Assembly (NCBI RefSeq): GCF_017939705.1 | Contig: NZ_JAGKSQ010000004.1 | Span: 186,001 to 250,000, forward strand | Reading direction: 5' to 3' | Source of the DNA: Halalkalibacter suaedae | Lineage (GTDB): Bacteria; Bacillota; Bacilli; Bacillales; Bacillaceae_D | Length of the DNA stretch: 64,000 nt | Shown: in pieces, positions 43,573 to 51,983 of the stretch | How the letters are laid out: each line of letters opens with the position of its first letter | Position numbering within the stretch: the stretch's first letter is position 1 | Translations under genes and position numbers: made by a program | Notes under the pieces: generated by a model | Told to the model about the DNA's origin: nothing | Databases searched by the model: none | Seen by the model: only the letters and a program-made list of their open reading frames with translations

Positions 43573-44070
43573 ATGAATCAACTCTATATAAAGCAGAAGG
43601 TATTCAGTCTTAGTGGGAAATTTACAGTCAAGGATCAACAGGAGAATGATAAGTATTACGTGGAGGGAAGCTTCATGCAAATCCCGAAGACTTTCTCCAT
43701 TATGAATACAGCCCGAGACGAAGTAGCTCTCATTACGAAAAAGGTGTTCAGCCTCTTACCGAAATTTTTCGTTGAGGTGAATGGGCAAGAGGTACTAACG
43801 ATAAAGAAAGAATTTTCCTTCTTCAAAGCTCGTTATACAATTGATGCGGCAGGTATTGAAGTACACGGGAATTGGTGGGATATGGACTTTCAGGTTTTAC
43901 AGCAGGGTCAAATTATAGGTGAAGTCAGTAAGGAATGGTTTAGCTGGGGAGATAGCTACAAGGTTCAAATTATAGATGAAGAGATGGAAACGATTGTAAT
44001 TGCACTTGTCGTTGCAATTGATTGTGTGAAGGCAGATGAAGCAGCAGTGTCTTCATCTGCGTCGACTTAA
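43573..44070 (+). CDS. LURP-one-related (YxjI-like) protein
   Basis: 165 residues. LYIKQKVFSLSGKFTVKDQQ, YYVEGSFMQIPKTFSIMNTA and ITKKVFSLLPKFFVEV match the LURP-one/Tubby C-terminal-like family, a closed beta barrel around a central helix; bacterial members are related to phospholipid scramblase-like folds. The last ten residues are serine-rich. ATG 43573 follows TGGGAGG. The cellular role is unknown. Confidence 0.88.
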   Translation: MNQLYIKQKVFSLSGKFTVKDQQENDKYYVEGSFMQIPKTFSIMNTARDEVALITKKVFSLLPKFFVEVNGQEVLTIKKEFSFFKARYTIDAAGIEVHGNWWDMDFQVLQQGQIIGEVSKEWFSWGDSYKVQIIDEEMETIVIALVVAIDCVKADEAAVSSSAST

Positions 44071-44116
44071 GAAGAGTCAAGGCTTCTTTTAGGTATTATA
44101 CTCATACAACAGGGAG

Positions 44117-44146
44117 CGAATGTTCAATAAGGGCATTCGTTTTTTT
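44117..44146 (+). terminator. Rho-independent terminator
   Basis: CGAATG pairs with CATTCG across an eleven-base loop, followed by seven T. A diverged promoter-like AAGGTGAATAGTATATATAA follows at 44152. Confidence 0.8.
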
Positions 44147-44268
44147 CTACTAAGGTGAATAGTATATATAAATATTAAATGTTATGAGGTTCATGTTTTT
44201 CTTAATGGGGGATAAGCAATATCTGACTAATAGTAGTATAACTAATTGTCATACGAGGGGATTGTAAA

Positions 44269-44769
44269 TTGGAAACTAAACGTTGTAGTATCAACATAAC
44301 TACACAAGCTGACTATAATGACTTAGTGAAATTATACCGTGATACTAAGGTATGGGATTACTTAGGTGGACAAAGAAGTTCTAAGCAAATTGAAGATAGA
44401 ATTATGGAGTGGATAAATCCACAAGAAAATTGCCTGTATTGGACAGTTAGAGAAAGAGTTTCAGATGTATTCTTAGGATGTATTTTATTAACACCTCACT
44501 ACGACGGAGAATATACTCAAATTTCATATATGTTTCTAGCAAGTAGCTGGGGTAAAGGTTTTGCGTTTGAGTCGATAGGTCAAGTTTTAAGGGATTTTCT
44601 CAATGATAACATCAATATCAAGCTAATTGCTGAAGCACAATCGAAAAATATTGCTTCTTGTAACTTATTAAAGCGACTTGGGTTTTATGAATTAAAGAAA
44701 GTCACTCGCTTTAATGCTGAACAGCTCATTTTTGCTATAGATTATTCAATTATTTCGAAACGAAAGTAA
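44269..44769 (+). CDS. GNAT N-acetyltransferase
   Basis: 166 residues from TTG 44269 after GAGGGG. YTQISYMFLASSWGKGFAFE is the acetyl-CoA pyrophosphate-binding region, with a diverged RxxGxG/A loop, and LIAEAQSKNIASCNLLKRLG the helix that follows, as in RimJ-like acetyltransferases. Cytosolic; acceptor unknown. It begins a unit of four genes that share short gaps down to 46392. Confidence 0.87.
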   Translation: METKRCSINITTQADYNDLVKLYRDTKVWDYLGGQRSSKQIEDRIMEWINPQENCLYWTVRERVSDVFLGCILLTPHYDGEYTQISYMFLASSWGKGFAFESIGQVLRDFLNDNINIKLIAEAQSKNIASCNLLKRLGFYELKKVTRFNAEQLIFAIDYSIISKRK

Positions 44770-44793
44770 TAATGCTCTCTAGGAGTGACTATT

Positions 44794-45336
44794 ATGTTAA
44801 AACGGAAATTTGGCGATCGTTCAGAATGGAAACGAATAATTGAAAGGAAATATTCGCAGTCCTATCTTGATACAAAAGAATTTAAAGGATATGTAACTTT
44901 ATTGAATACAATAAAAGTTGCTGAACCATTGTCAGTTAGGTACGGGGAGCAAAAGGTATGCATAGTGAATGATGGTTATATGTGGTTGCAGCAGTTTCCG
45001 TTGGATAAGTATCATTCGGTAACGACGATGTTTGATGCGAGTGGTGAAATTGTCCAAAGGTATATCGATATATGTCTTCGAAACGGAATAGAAAATGGAA
45101 CTCCTTGGATGGATGATTTATTTTTAGATGTTGTTGTATTGCCATCTGGAGAAGTAATTGAAAAAGATTCAGATGAGCTAGAGACGGCTTTAACAAAAGG
45201 GATTATCGATATATCCCTCTATGACTTAGCATGGAATGAAATGAGAAATATTAAGAATTTAATAAATGAAGACAGTTTCGACTTAATCAAACTTTCAAAC
45301 AGTCACAAGGAAATGTTATCTCGAATATTAGAATAG
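44794..45336 (+). CDS. DUF402 / YgaC-type nucleoside phosphatase-like protein
   Basis: 180 residues from ATG 44794, eight bases after AGGAG; a GTG at 44785 is part of that site. VRYGEQKVCIVNDGYMWLQQF, then WMDDLFLDVVVLPSGEVIEK and DSDELETALTKGIID, is the DUF402 pattern shared with SA1684/YgaC nucleoside tri- and diphosphatases, with acidic residues for metal binding. This activity is inferred from the family. Confidence 0.8.
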   Translation: MLKRKFGDRSEWKRIIERKYSQSYLDTKEFKGYVTLLNTIKVAEPLSVRYGEQKVCIVNDGYMWLQQFPLDKYHSVTTMFDASGEIVQRYIDICLRNGIENGTPWMDDLFLDVVVLPSGEVIEKDSDELETALTKGIIDISLYDLAWNEMRNIKNLINEDSFDLIKLSNSHKEMLSRILE

Positions 45337-45450
45337 TTGCTATGAGTCAGTTGTAATTAGTGGAAGACCGAAACTGTTATTATTTCTGGAACAATGGTTG
45401 AAGGTTCCAGAAGAGTCTAGAAAAAATGTTTCTGGATGGAGGAGAGTAGA

Positions 45451-46050
45451 ATTAATAAGGATTTTGGTGTTGGTTTGATAATAATACTATTACTTATGGT
45501 TGGATGTAATAATGATGATGTTCTCGTAGAGAATCAGAATGAATTGGAAGAGTTAAAGGAGCAAAAGAATGAGCTTGAGGAAATTATTGAGAATCAACGA
45601 CAAATAATTGAACAACATGAAACTAATGAATTTTCATATTTAGAGGATTTTACAGAAAGTGAACTAAAAGCATATGAAGATTTTTTTGAGGATAAGGATG
45701 TAAAGCACCTATTAGACTATTCTCCAACTAGTATAGTATTAGTGTATTTTCATTCAGTTGTCATTGGCGACACTGAGGCAATTTATTCACTAACTTATAA
45801 CGATGATAATTTACCTGACATATCTACATTTAAGGAAAAGTATTATAGTGGAAACATGCATAAACAATTGTTGGAAACCACACTCGATTTTAGATATTAT
45901 GATTCAATTGAAGTTAAAGAAGCTAATGATCCTGAAGATGAGATAGCTGTCGAAATAGGTGTAAGCTTTGGACTTTTTCAATCAAAGGAAGTACTAGGTT
46001 TGAAAAATGTAAATGGGATTTGGAAAATGGATATTTTACATTTATTTTAA
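45451..46050 (+). CDS. Lipoprotein with coiled coil, probable AUU start
   Basis: 199 residues if translation begins at ATT 45451, exactly six bases past GGAGGAG. The signal (FGVGLIIILLLMVGC) then has a standard short n-region; the lipobox is LMVGC. A start at ATG 45436 overlaps that ribosome site and has no site of its own. After the lipid Cys come a heptad-rich stretch (NELEELKEQKNELEEIIENQ) and a globular domain ending GIWKMDILHLF. Probably a surface lipoprotein; function unknown. Confidence 0.65.
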   Translation: MNKDFGVGLIIILLLMVGCNNDDVLVENQNELEELKEQKNELEEIIENQRQIIEQHETNEFSYLEDFTESELKAYEDFFEDKDVKHLLDYSPTSIVLVYFHSVVIGDTEAIYSLTYNDDNLPDISTFKEKYYSGNMHKQLLETTLDFRYYDSIEVKEANDPEDEIAVEIGVSFGLFQSKEVLGLKNVNGIWKMDILHLF

Positions 46051-46086
46051 TGCACTTTCTAGAAGTTTGATAGAAAGGAGTTGTTA

Positions 46087-46392
46087 ATGTTGAGTTTGGC
46101 TCTTAATATCGTTGGAGCGATAGCTATCATTTTTAGTGTGATAGCAGGTATTTTTACTGGGACATTATCAGGCTTTTTCATTTTTTCATTTGGTGGAGTT
46201 TGTATTGCTATGGTTTTATTTGCATTTGCTCAAATCATTGATAACCAGTTAAATATTTTACATCAGTTACAAGTTCAGAATGAGTTTGCGAAACAACATT
46301 ACAAAGCACTAATAGACTGTTCGAATTGTGACTATGAATATGATGACAGCTTATCATCATGTCCTCATTGTGGGCATAGAAGAGGCCACTGA
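46087..46392 (+). CDS. Two-helix membrane protein with zinc ribbon
   Basis: 101 residues from ATG 46087, six bases past AAAGGAG. Two long hydrophobic helices (LALNIVGAIAIIFSVIAGIF; FFIFSFGGVCIAMVLFAFAQ), a linker, and a C-terminal four-cysteine ribbon (CSNCDYEYDDSLSSCPHCGH). Zinc-ribbon membrane proteins of this layout are common in bacilli and mostly uncharacterised. Confidence 0.75.
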   Translation: MLSLALNIVGAIAIIFSVIAGIFTGTLSGFFIFSFGGVCIAMVLFAFAQIIDNQLNILHQLQVQNEFAKQHYKALIDCSNCDYEYDDSLSSCPHCGHRRGH

Positions 46393-46500
46393 AAAAGGTA
46401 TGATTTTCACCTTTTTTATTGCCTTTAAGCAACGAGTGGAGCCATTGCTTCTTCCTCGAATCTGCTAAAGGGACTTTTTCAGTCCCTCGGCATAGAAAGT
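46385..46500 (+). repeat. Hairpin terminator and repeat shared with 17396-17470
   Basis: CCACTGAAAAAGGTATGATT with TTCACCTTTTTTATTGCC forms a hairpin ending in T run (46386-46425); GCCTTTAAGCAACGAGTG follows, as at 17440. A second hairpin, AGGGACTTTTTCAGTCCCT (46474-46492), comes next. The first serves as terminator of the zinc-ribbon gene unit. Confidence 0.6.
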
Positions 46501-46547
46501 CATAGAGCTAATGTAAGTATTTGAATGGTACTCGAAAGGTGACGGAT

Positions 46548-46949
46548 GTGTTGAAATCAATTAAGAGAATAAACTTTAGAACGGCTGTACTTATGGCAAT
46601 AAGTTTTTACTCATTAACAATTCTAATCCATCTACTTATCATTATCGAAACAATCCCATTCGTATGGGTAAATGGTGGGCGGTCACCAACTTTAGAGGCA
46701 CAGTTGCCACTATCTTTTGGTAGCATTGTTATTTCTTTAATTGGGGCTATTTTTATTATTATTGTTGGTCTAAGGAAGAACCATACATTCAACAAAGGAA
46801 TATCTATTGTCTGTTGGTTTCTTGTATTCTTTTGGATTTTTGGATTAATACAGCAATTTTTTGGGACACCTTTTGAAAAAATGGTTTGTTCGTTCGTATT
46901 ACTTCTTGGAGTTCTCTCGCATTATCGGATTGCAATTGAAAACAGATGA
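46548..46949 (+). CDS. Four-helix membrane protein, unknown
   Basis: 133 residues from GTG 46548 or TTG 46551 after AAAGGTGA; an upstream in-frame TTG at 46521 lacks a site. Four hydrophobic segments (VLMAISFYSLTILIHLLIII; SFGSIVISLIGAIFIIIVGL; ISIVCWFLVFFWIFGLIQQF; MVCSFVLLLGVLSHY). No family recognised. A terminator follows at 47018. Confidence 0.65.
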   Translation: MLKSIKRINFRTAVLMAISFYSLTILIHLLIIIETIPFVWVNGGRSPTLEAQLPLSFGSIVISLIGAIFIIIVGLRKNHTFNKGISIVCWFLVFFWIFGLIQQFFGTPFEKMVCSFVLLLGVLSHYRIAIENR

Positions 46950-47017
46950 GTAGGTTAGCTTTGAAGAAAGTGTGTTTTACAGCAACTATGAAATGTATTC
47001 CTCTCATTTAGTATTGG

Positions 47018-47044
47018 CATTCCTTTTATGAGGAATGTTTTTTC
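47018..47044 (+). terminator. Rho-independent terminator
   Basis: CATTCCT pairs with AGGAATG around TTTATG, followed by TTTTTTC. Promoter copy i starts eleven bases later. Confidence 0.8.
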
Positions 47045-47054
47045 TTTGTTAGTT

Positions 47055-47076
47055 AAAAGGAAATTAATGTTAAAAT
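47055..47076 (+). promoter_or_regulatory. Shared extended -10 promoter element, copy i
   Basis: AAAAGGAAATTAATGTTAAA then AT: GG, seven bases, TG, one base, TAAAAT. It heads the longest unit in the region, ending at the 51937 terminator. Confidence 0.7.
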
Positions 47077-47132
47077 AGGTTGAGGTACGCTAATTTAATT
47101 ATTGATTTAAATAAAAGTACGAGGTGAAAATG

Positions 47133-47249
47133 ATGGATGGTTTAATAGTGGCAGTTTTTATGGCACCTGTTTTCTATATGATATTGAAAAGGCTGAGAGC
47201 AGTAGAAGACGAGTTGAGAGTTTTGAAGAAAAATCTGGAAGAATCTTAA
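47133..47249 (+). CDS. Small single-pass membrane protein (38 aa)
   Basis: ATG 47133 (or 47130) follows GAGGTG. The product starts MDGLIVAVFMAPVFYMILKR, one membrane helix, and continues as a charged helix (LRAVEDELRVLKKNLEES). The design copies the gene at 43229, which also directly follows a shared promoter. Function unknown. Confidence 0.5.
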   Translation: MDGLIVAVFMAPVFYMILKRLRAVEDELRVLKKNLEES

Positions 47250-47381
47250 ATTAGGATTTTAAACAACTGGTAAATCATATCTGGTCAAACTGAATGAAGG
47301 TTAGTGAAAAAAGTAAAAGGAATGGTTGGGTTGTTAGCACCGTCTAAGTACAAAAACAGTTAGTTAAGAGAGGTTCCATCT

Positions 47382-48017
47382 ATGAATAAAATGAATTTGA
47401 TCTTATTTCTATTCTTTCTATCAATTGGTTTATTTGGTTGTCAGCAAAATGATGAAATAAAAGATAAGAATCCACAAAGTGATATAACTATTAATCCAGT
47501 GGGGAGCAACGCTGAAAAAGTAGTGATTGAGAATGCAGCCACAATTGAAATGCTTAAAGAGATTATTGATCATGCAGAAAAACAACCAGGTGTTGTTAAT
47601 ATGGCAGACCCTGAATTTAGAATGGCAGTTGGGGAAGAAACATATTTTCTTTGGATTGATGAAAAGTCGGGTACTATTATGAATACAAAAGATACAAATA
47701 CGATTTATTTATTACCTGCTAGTTCAGTTAATCAAATCAATGAATTAATTTCATATAATTATATGAACATTAGAGAAATGGCATGGAACTTCCTAAAAGA
47801 AAAAGGATGGAATGACCGAGCTAAGAAAGAATGGAAAAGTGCAACAGTCACGAAGGTTATCGTTAATGAAGACTATGAGTTATTAGACGAAAGTTATGAC
47901 GGCAAAGAGGTGTTCTCTGTTTCTTTTAAAGATAAAGAGAACATTGTTGCAGGTACGCCAACAGTACTTGTTGATGCTACTAAGAATACATTAATAGGCT
48001 ATATGCCAGGGGGATGA
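47382..48017 (+). CDS. Lipoprotein, unknown function
   Basis: 211 residues. NLILFLFFLSIGLFGCQQND carries the lipobox LFGC. The mature protein has two parts: VVIENAATIEMLKEIIDHAE with a beta-rich middle (YFLWIDEKSGTIMNTKDTNT), and a C-terminal region (VFSVSFKDKENIVAGTPTVL, VDATKNTLIGYMPGG). ATG 47382 follows AGAGAGG. Tethered outside the membrane. Confidence 0.75.
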   Translation: MNKMNLILFLFFLSIGLFGCQQNDEIKDKNPQSDITINPVGSNAEKVVIENAATIEMLKEIIDHAEKQPGVVNMADPEFRMAVGEETYFLWIDEKSGTIMNTKDTNTIYLLPASSVNQINELISYNYMNIREMAWNFLKEKGWNDRAKKEWKSATVTKVIVNEDYELLDESYDGKEVFSVSFKDKENIVAGTPTVLVDATKNTLIGYMPGG

Positions 48018-48121
48018 GCATTTAATAAAGTTAATGCCATTTGGATCGAGCTTTAAATTCACCATCCAGTAAAACTGGCCGACTCACTTAAATGACAAAG
48101 TATTTTAAAGGATTGATCGAA

Positions 48122-48718
48122 GTGGCAAAAAGAACCGTATTAAAATTATGCTTTGGGATACTAGTACTATTTATTGTTTTCACAATTTATTTAGCCTACA
48201 GTATTTGGAGTTTCGCTGAGGAAAACCAATTAGTGGAAACTGATGTCGCGGTAGTACTTGGTGCTGCAGCTTGGGGAGACGAACCATCTCCAGTGTTACG
48301 AGAGAGAATAAATCATTCGATTTGGCTATACGAGAATGGCTATGTAGAGAAGATAATATTTACTGGTGGCAAGGGCGTTGATGATGAATTTGCAGAATCG
48401 GAAGTAGCAAGAGATTATGCTATAAAAAACAACGTCAATTCCGATGATATTTTGATTGAAACTAAGTCAAAGATCACTGAAGAGAATCTTACATATGCAA
48501 ATGACATTATCACAGAGAATGATTTCAAAACAGTTACTATTGTAAGTGATCCATTACATATGAAAAGGGCTATTCTAATGGCAGAGAACACTGGAATAGT
48601 GGCATATTCATCACCTACACAAACGTCTGTCTATCAAACATGGAAGAGTGAAATTCCTTTCCTTTTTCGTGAGTTATTTTTCTACAGTGGTTATATTGTC
48701 AGCTTGCCATTTAGGTAA
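48122..48718 (+). CDS. YdcF/ElyC-like DUF218 membrane protein
   Basis: 198 residues if GTG 48122, nine bases after AAAGGA, is the start; ATG 48092 in frame has no ribosome site but cannot be excluded. A membrane helix (LKLCFGILVLFIVFTIYLAY) leads into DUF218: DVAVVLGAAAWGDEPSPVLR, KIIFTGGKGVDDEFAESEVA, TVTIVSDPLHMKRAILMA. Members such as ElyC and SanA act in envelope or lipid-carrier homeostasis. Confidence 0.88.
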   Translation: MAKRTVLKLCFGILVLFIVFTIYLAYSIWSFAEENQLVETDVAVVLGAAAWGDEPSPVLRERINHSIWLYENGYVEKIIFTGGKGVDDEFAESEVARDYAIKNNVNSDDILIETKSKITEENLTYANDIITENDFKTVTIVSDPLHMKRAILMAENTGIVAYSSPTQTSVYQTWKSEIPFLFRELFFYSGYIVSLPFR

Positions 48719-48754
48719 TTTTAATTAAAAAGTCAACATGGAGTGAGGTTCATT

Positions 48755-49432
48755 ATGGTCGAAGTAAAGGAATATTTAAATACTTATTTTCCGGGGTTAT
48801 GTTTAGGGGCAAGTCTCTACAATCAATGGGATACAGGCATTCACTTTGAATTAGGAGAAGGGATATACCAGATTAAAGATGATGACACTCTTAATCTTGA
48901 TAGGTTTGAGAGAGTTTATAAGCAGTCATTGTCTATTTTTAATTTTCTCTTTTCTGAACAGGACGATATTTTCCTCGTGACAAATGTCTATCATCATAAA
49001 AGTAATAAAAAAAGGATGCGCCAAACAAAGGTTTATGACCGTTTTCTCAAAAATAAAAAATTGAAATTTAATGTAAGACAGGAAACTTTGCCGTTCATTT
49101 TTGCTGATGAAGAAGAAGCAGATGGATGCTATACTTCCCGATTTTTTCTGAAGTGTAAAAAGCGGGATTTAGATTATCTCTTACTAATTAAAGCAATTTG
49201 TAATGAAGATTTCCCATTGAAACCTAAATTAGGTGGGGAGAATGGTTCATATTATCCAGATGTATTTTTTATAAATGCTTCAAAGAATATCATCTTCTTC
49301 ATTTATGATGATAGAGGGTGTGAAGTGATTTCTGATCAAATAGAAGCGTTACGCCCATTATATAACGAATATAAGAATTGGATTGCTGAGTACAACCGAG
49401 AAGAGGTCGAACAAACCTTTAAGCAGTTTTAA
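48755..49432 (+). CDS. DUF3885-family protein
   Basis: 225 residues from ATG 48755 after GAGTGAGG. The N-terminus (MVEVKEYLNTYFPGLCLGAS, WDTGIHFELG) and C-terminus (VFFINASKNIIFFIYDDRGC, LRPLYNEYKNWIAEYNRE) match DUF3885, a cytosolic family common in Bacillus and without known activity. The family is often found beside small secreted or immunity-like proteins, as here. Confidence 0.8.
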   Translation: MVEVKEYLNTYFPGLCLGASLYNQWDTGIHFELGEGIYQIKDDDTLNLDRFERVYKQSLSIFNFLFSEQDDIFLVTNVYHHKSNKKRMRQTKVYDRFLKNKKLKFNVRQETLPFIFADEEEADGCYTSRFFLKCKKRDLDYLLLIKAICNEDFPLKPKLGGENGSYYPDVFFINASKNIIFFIYDDRGCEVISDQIEALRPLYNEYKNWIAEYNREEVEQTFKQF

Positions 49433-49485
49433 GGATCTTTTTAATAGAGTTTTATTATTTCTAGATAAAAAAGGGGGGAAGAAAA

Positions 49486-50079
49486 ATGAAAAACGTATAT
49501 ATGCTACTACTATTTGCCGCATTGGCATTTGTTATAGGGGCCTGTGGTAATCACGATTCTTCAATTTCTGTTGGTGAATTAACTGAGAGAGAAAAAGCGA
49601 TACTTTCGGTTACTTCGGACAAATCATTTGTATTTGATTTCAATATAGAGAGCGAATACAAAGAACTAACTGTCTGGATGGAAAAATATAAGTCAGGGAA
49701 ATTAGTCGATGATCAATTAGGTGATATAACGTCAATGGTTGAGGAAAATGGATCTATTATTTTTGCGTTATCGAAAAATGCTGATGAAGGACAAAAAACC
49801 TATAATATTGGAATTAGTAGTGAGGGTAGGATCGCTTCAGTAAGTGGTTTAGAGGAAGATCTTAATGACCTAGAAAAAATGGCGAGTTTATGGGGCGATT
49901 TTCAAGGAAAGAGAATCTTGGACGAAGGAGAAGTCGTTTTAGCACATATTAGTTATTCTGATGCTGAGAATGGTATGAGAACACTCTCGACAGATTTTGA
50001 TGAAGATGTTGAAGGTCATATGAATGAATTGGAACAATATGATGTTACTTATTTACTTAAAGCTAAATTTATTAAGTAA
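49486..50079 (+). CDS. Lipoprotein, unknown function
   Basis: 197 residues. MLLLFAALAFVIGACGNHDS contains the lipobox VIGAC. The mature domain is beta-rich and acidic (VFDFNIESEYKELTVWMEKY, GSIIFALSKNADEGQKTYNI). ATG 49486 follows AAAAGGGGGG. It shares a unit with the lipoprotein at 50138. Not recognised further. Confidence 0.75.
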   Translation: MKNVYMLLLFAALAFVIGACGNHDSSISVGELTEREKAILSVTSDKSFVFDFNIESEYKELTVWMEKYKSGKLVDDQLGDITSMVEENGSIIFALSKNADEGQKTYNIGISSEGRIASVSGLEEDLNDLEKMASLWGDFQGKRILDEGEVVLAHISYSDAENGMRTLSTDFDEDVEGHMNELEQYDVTYLLKAKFIK

Positions 50080-50137
50080 GTTAAATTTACAATATTGCTA
50101 GTGACTATGGTATTGAGAATTAAGGAGGTGCAGATAG

Positions 50138-50656
50138 TTGAGGAAAATATGGATGTTAGTTGTCTTGTCATTTTTATTTTTGACTGTTAATGCTTGTATT
50201 AATTCTCAAGACCCAAAAATCACGGTTGAAGCAGTCGTTTCACACTTAAGTGATGAAGAGTTTGACGAGGTGGGGTTACACGGGTTAGAAGATCCTTCAA
50301 AAGATGGTTCTCGTAAATTTACTATTGATTTTGAAGTCGAACACTCTTCAACAATTACGAGTAAGGTAGAATTCCCTAGAAATGGGAGTTGGCAAGAGGC
50401 TATTAATAGTATAGATAGTAATAGGGATAGATATTGGTTTGGTGAAGGTTATGAACAAAATAATGATGATGCAAACGTAGCAAGATATTATCGAGAATTT
50501 GTTTTTTACTCTAAAGGCTTGGATAAACAAGAAATTAGTGAGGCTTTTAATTCGATTATTATTGATCTTTATTTGGACAAAGAAGAAGGAGATAGTATCG
50601 AGAAAGAATATAAAGTTAGTGATCTAGTTGAATTTGATGAAAATAAAACTTCTTAA
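50138..50656 (+). CDS. Lipoprotein, unknown function
   Basis: 172 residues from TTG 50138 after TAAGGAGGTGC. MLVVLSFLFLTVNACINSQD holds a lipobox-like TVNAC. The mature protein is acidic (VSHLSDEEFDEVGLHGLEDP, YWFGEGYEQNNDDANVARYY). No family known. Confidence 0.7.
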   Translation: MRKIWMLVVLSFLFLTVNACINSQDPKITVEAVVSHLSDEEFDEVGLHGLEDPSKDGSRKFTIDFEVEHSSTITSKVEFPRNGSWQEAINSIDSNRDRYWFGEGYEQNNDDANVARYYREFVFYSKGLDKQEISEAFNSIIIDLYLDKEEGDSIEKEYKVSDLVEFDENKTS

Positions 50657-50718
50657 AGCAACGGATAGCAATCTAAAGAAGAGAGATTGTTTTTCTTATA
50701 TAGAAAGGAGAAATTATA

Positions 50719-51327
50719 TTGGGTTCAAGGATCATGCATTTAATTATTGCAAATAGAATTGCAGATGAATTAGCAATACAAGATAGAACATCCTTTCTTT
50801 TAGGCGGCATTGCAGCGGATGCGGTTTCATCTAAAGAAGTATCACATTTTTTCAAAGGCGACGTGAATGATTATTCTCGATATATTGACCACGATGATTT
50901 CATACATAAATATAGCTTCCATAAGAATTCTCACTATGTATTAGGATACTATACTCATTTGATTGCGGACGATATTTGGTTAAAAGGCTTTTACTTGCCT
51001 TGGTTAAAAAACCGAATCGATGCGGATAAAACCATGCTCAAACAATACCATAATGATTTTCGATTACTTAATGCAAAGATATTAGATTATTATGGCTTCA
51101 AAGAGCAATTAAGTAAAGGATTGCACAAAACTGGGTCAATTATTGAAACAGACGAGGTCAAGCCTAGCGAAGTGGAGGAATTTGTCTCATATGTAATTAG
51201 AGATATGGATTATGATAGGGAAGACCTTGAACAGCCACTAAATGTGTTCACACTTCAACAAATTATTGGATATATTGAGACTTCCGTTGATAAAGGCTTG
51301 ATCTGTATCAGTTCTTTAAAGGGGTGA
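50719..51327 (+). CDS. Zinc-dependent phospholipase C-like hydrolase
   Basis: 202 residues from TTG 50719 after GAAAGGAG. GSRIMHLIIANRIADELAI, LLGGIAADAVSSKEVSHFF and HYVLGYYTHLIADDIW display the His/Asp spacing of the zinc-dependent phospholipase C-like family. No signal peptide, so this is likely a cytosolic metallohydrolase. Substrate unknown. Confidence 0.78.
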   Translation: MGSRIMHLIIANRIADELAIQDRTSFLLGGIAADAVSSKEVSHFFKGDVNDYSRYIDHDDFIHKYSFHKNSHYVLGYYTHLIADDIWLKGFYLPWLKNRIDADKTMLKQYHNDFRLLNAKILDYYGFKEQLSKGLHKTGSIIETDEVKPSEVEEFVSYVIRDMDYDREDLEQPLNVFTLQQIIGYIETSVDKGLICISSLKG

Positions 51328-51388
51328 GATCTGATAGCTTTGTGCAGCACTAGTGCTTAAGTTAAAAACTTGTAAGTGAGGAAATGCT

Positions 51389-51904
51389 ATGAGAAAAACC
51401 AATATAGTTCCTTGGACTAAAGAGTGGGATATCGTATATAAGCAAGAAGAGACAATACTCAAAGAATTATTTAAAGATGAATTGATTTATATCTTTCATA
51501 TTGGGAGTACGTCCGTTCAAGCAATAGGTTATGCAAAACCAATAATAGATATATTAGTTGTCGTGAAAGAGATTGAAAACGTTGATTTGTATAATGAAGA
51601 ATTACGAAAAATAGGGTATGAACCAAAAGGGGAGTATGGAATACCTGGTAGAAGGTACTTTCCTAAAGGAAAAGAAAATCGAACCCATCATGTACATATC
51701 TTTCAAGTAGGCAATGAACATATTAACGCACATTTAGATTTCAAGGAATATCTAATTAAACACCCAGAGGATGCTAAAAGATACGGAGATTTAAAATTAA
51801 AATTAGCAAAACAGTTTCCAGATAATCATTATAAGTATCAAATGGAAAAACAGGGGTTTGTTAATGAGTTAGTGGAGAAGGCAAAAAGTTGGGCACTGCA
51901 ATAA
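51389..51904 (+). CDS. GrpB-like (UPF0157) protein 2
   Basis: 171 residues. VPWTKEWDIVYKQEETIL, FHIGSTSVQAIGYAKPIIDI and HVHIFQVGNEHINAHLDFKE are the family pattern; GST plus the acidic residues form the nucleotidyltransferase-like site. It is diverged from the copy at 28488, so this is not a recent duplication. ATG 51389 follows GAGGAAA. Last gene of the unit from promoter copy i. Confidence 0.9.
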   Translation: MRKTNIVPWTKEWDIVYKQEETILKELFKDELIYIFHIGSTSVQAIGYAKPIIDILVVVKEIENVDLYNEELRKIGYEPKGEYGIPGRRYFPKGKENRTHHVHIFQVGNEHINAHLDFKEYLIKHPEDAKRYGDLKLKLAKQFPDNHYKYQMEKQGFVNELVEKAKSWALQ

Positions 51905-51936
51905 AACTCGAACAGGTTAATAAAAAGCCGGTTTTT

Positions 51937-51977
51937 GGTACCTCTACCTTTCAATAGAGAGTACCTTTTTTTGTTTA
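51937..51977 (+). terminator. Rho-independent terminator
   Basis: GGTACCTCT pairs with AGAGAGTACC (one bulge), followed by seven T. Promoter copy j follows. Confidence 0.8.
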
Positions 51978-51983
51978 TAGTTA

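Noticed and set aside
46474-46492. tRNA-like or riboswitch structure after 46392
   Set aside because: Simple hairpin AGGGACTTTTTCAGTCCCT without cloverleaf or conserved riboswitch sequences.
42308-51904. Polymorphic toxin-immunity island
   Set aside because: CPCC, DUF3885 and DUF5412 can appear near immunity genes, but no LXG, YeeF or other toxin gene is present in the window.
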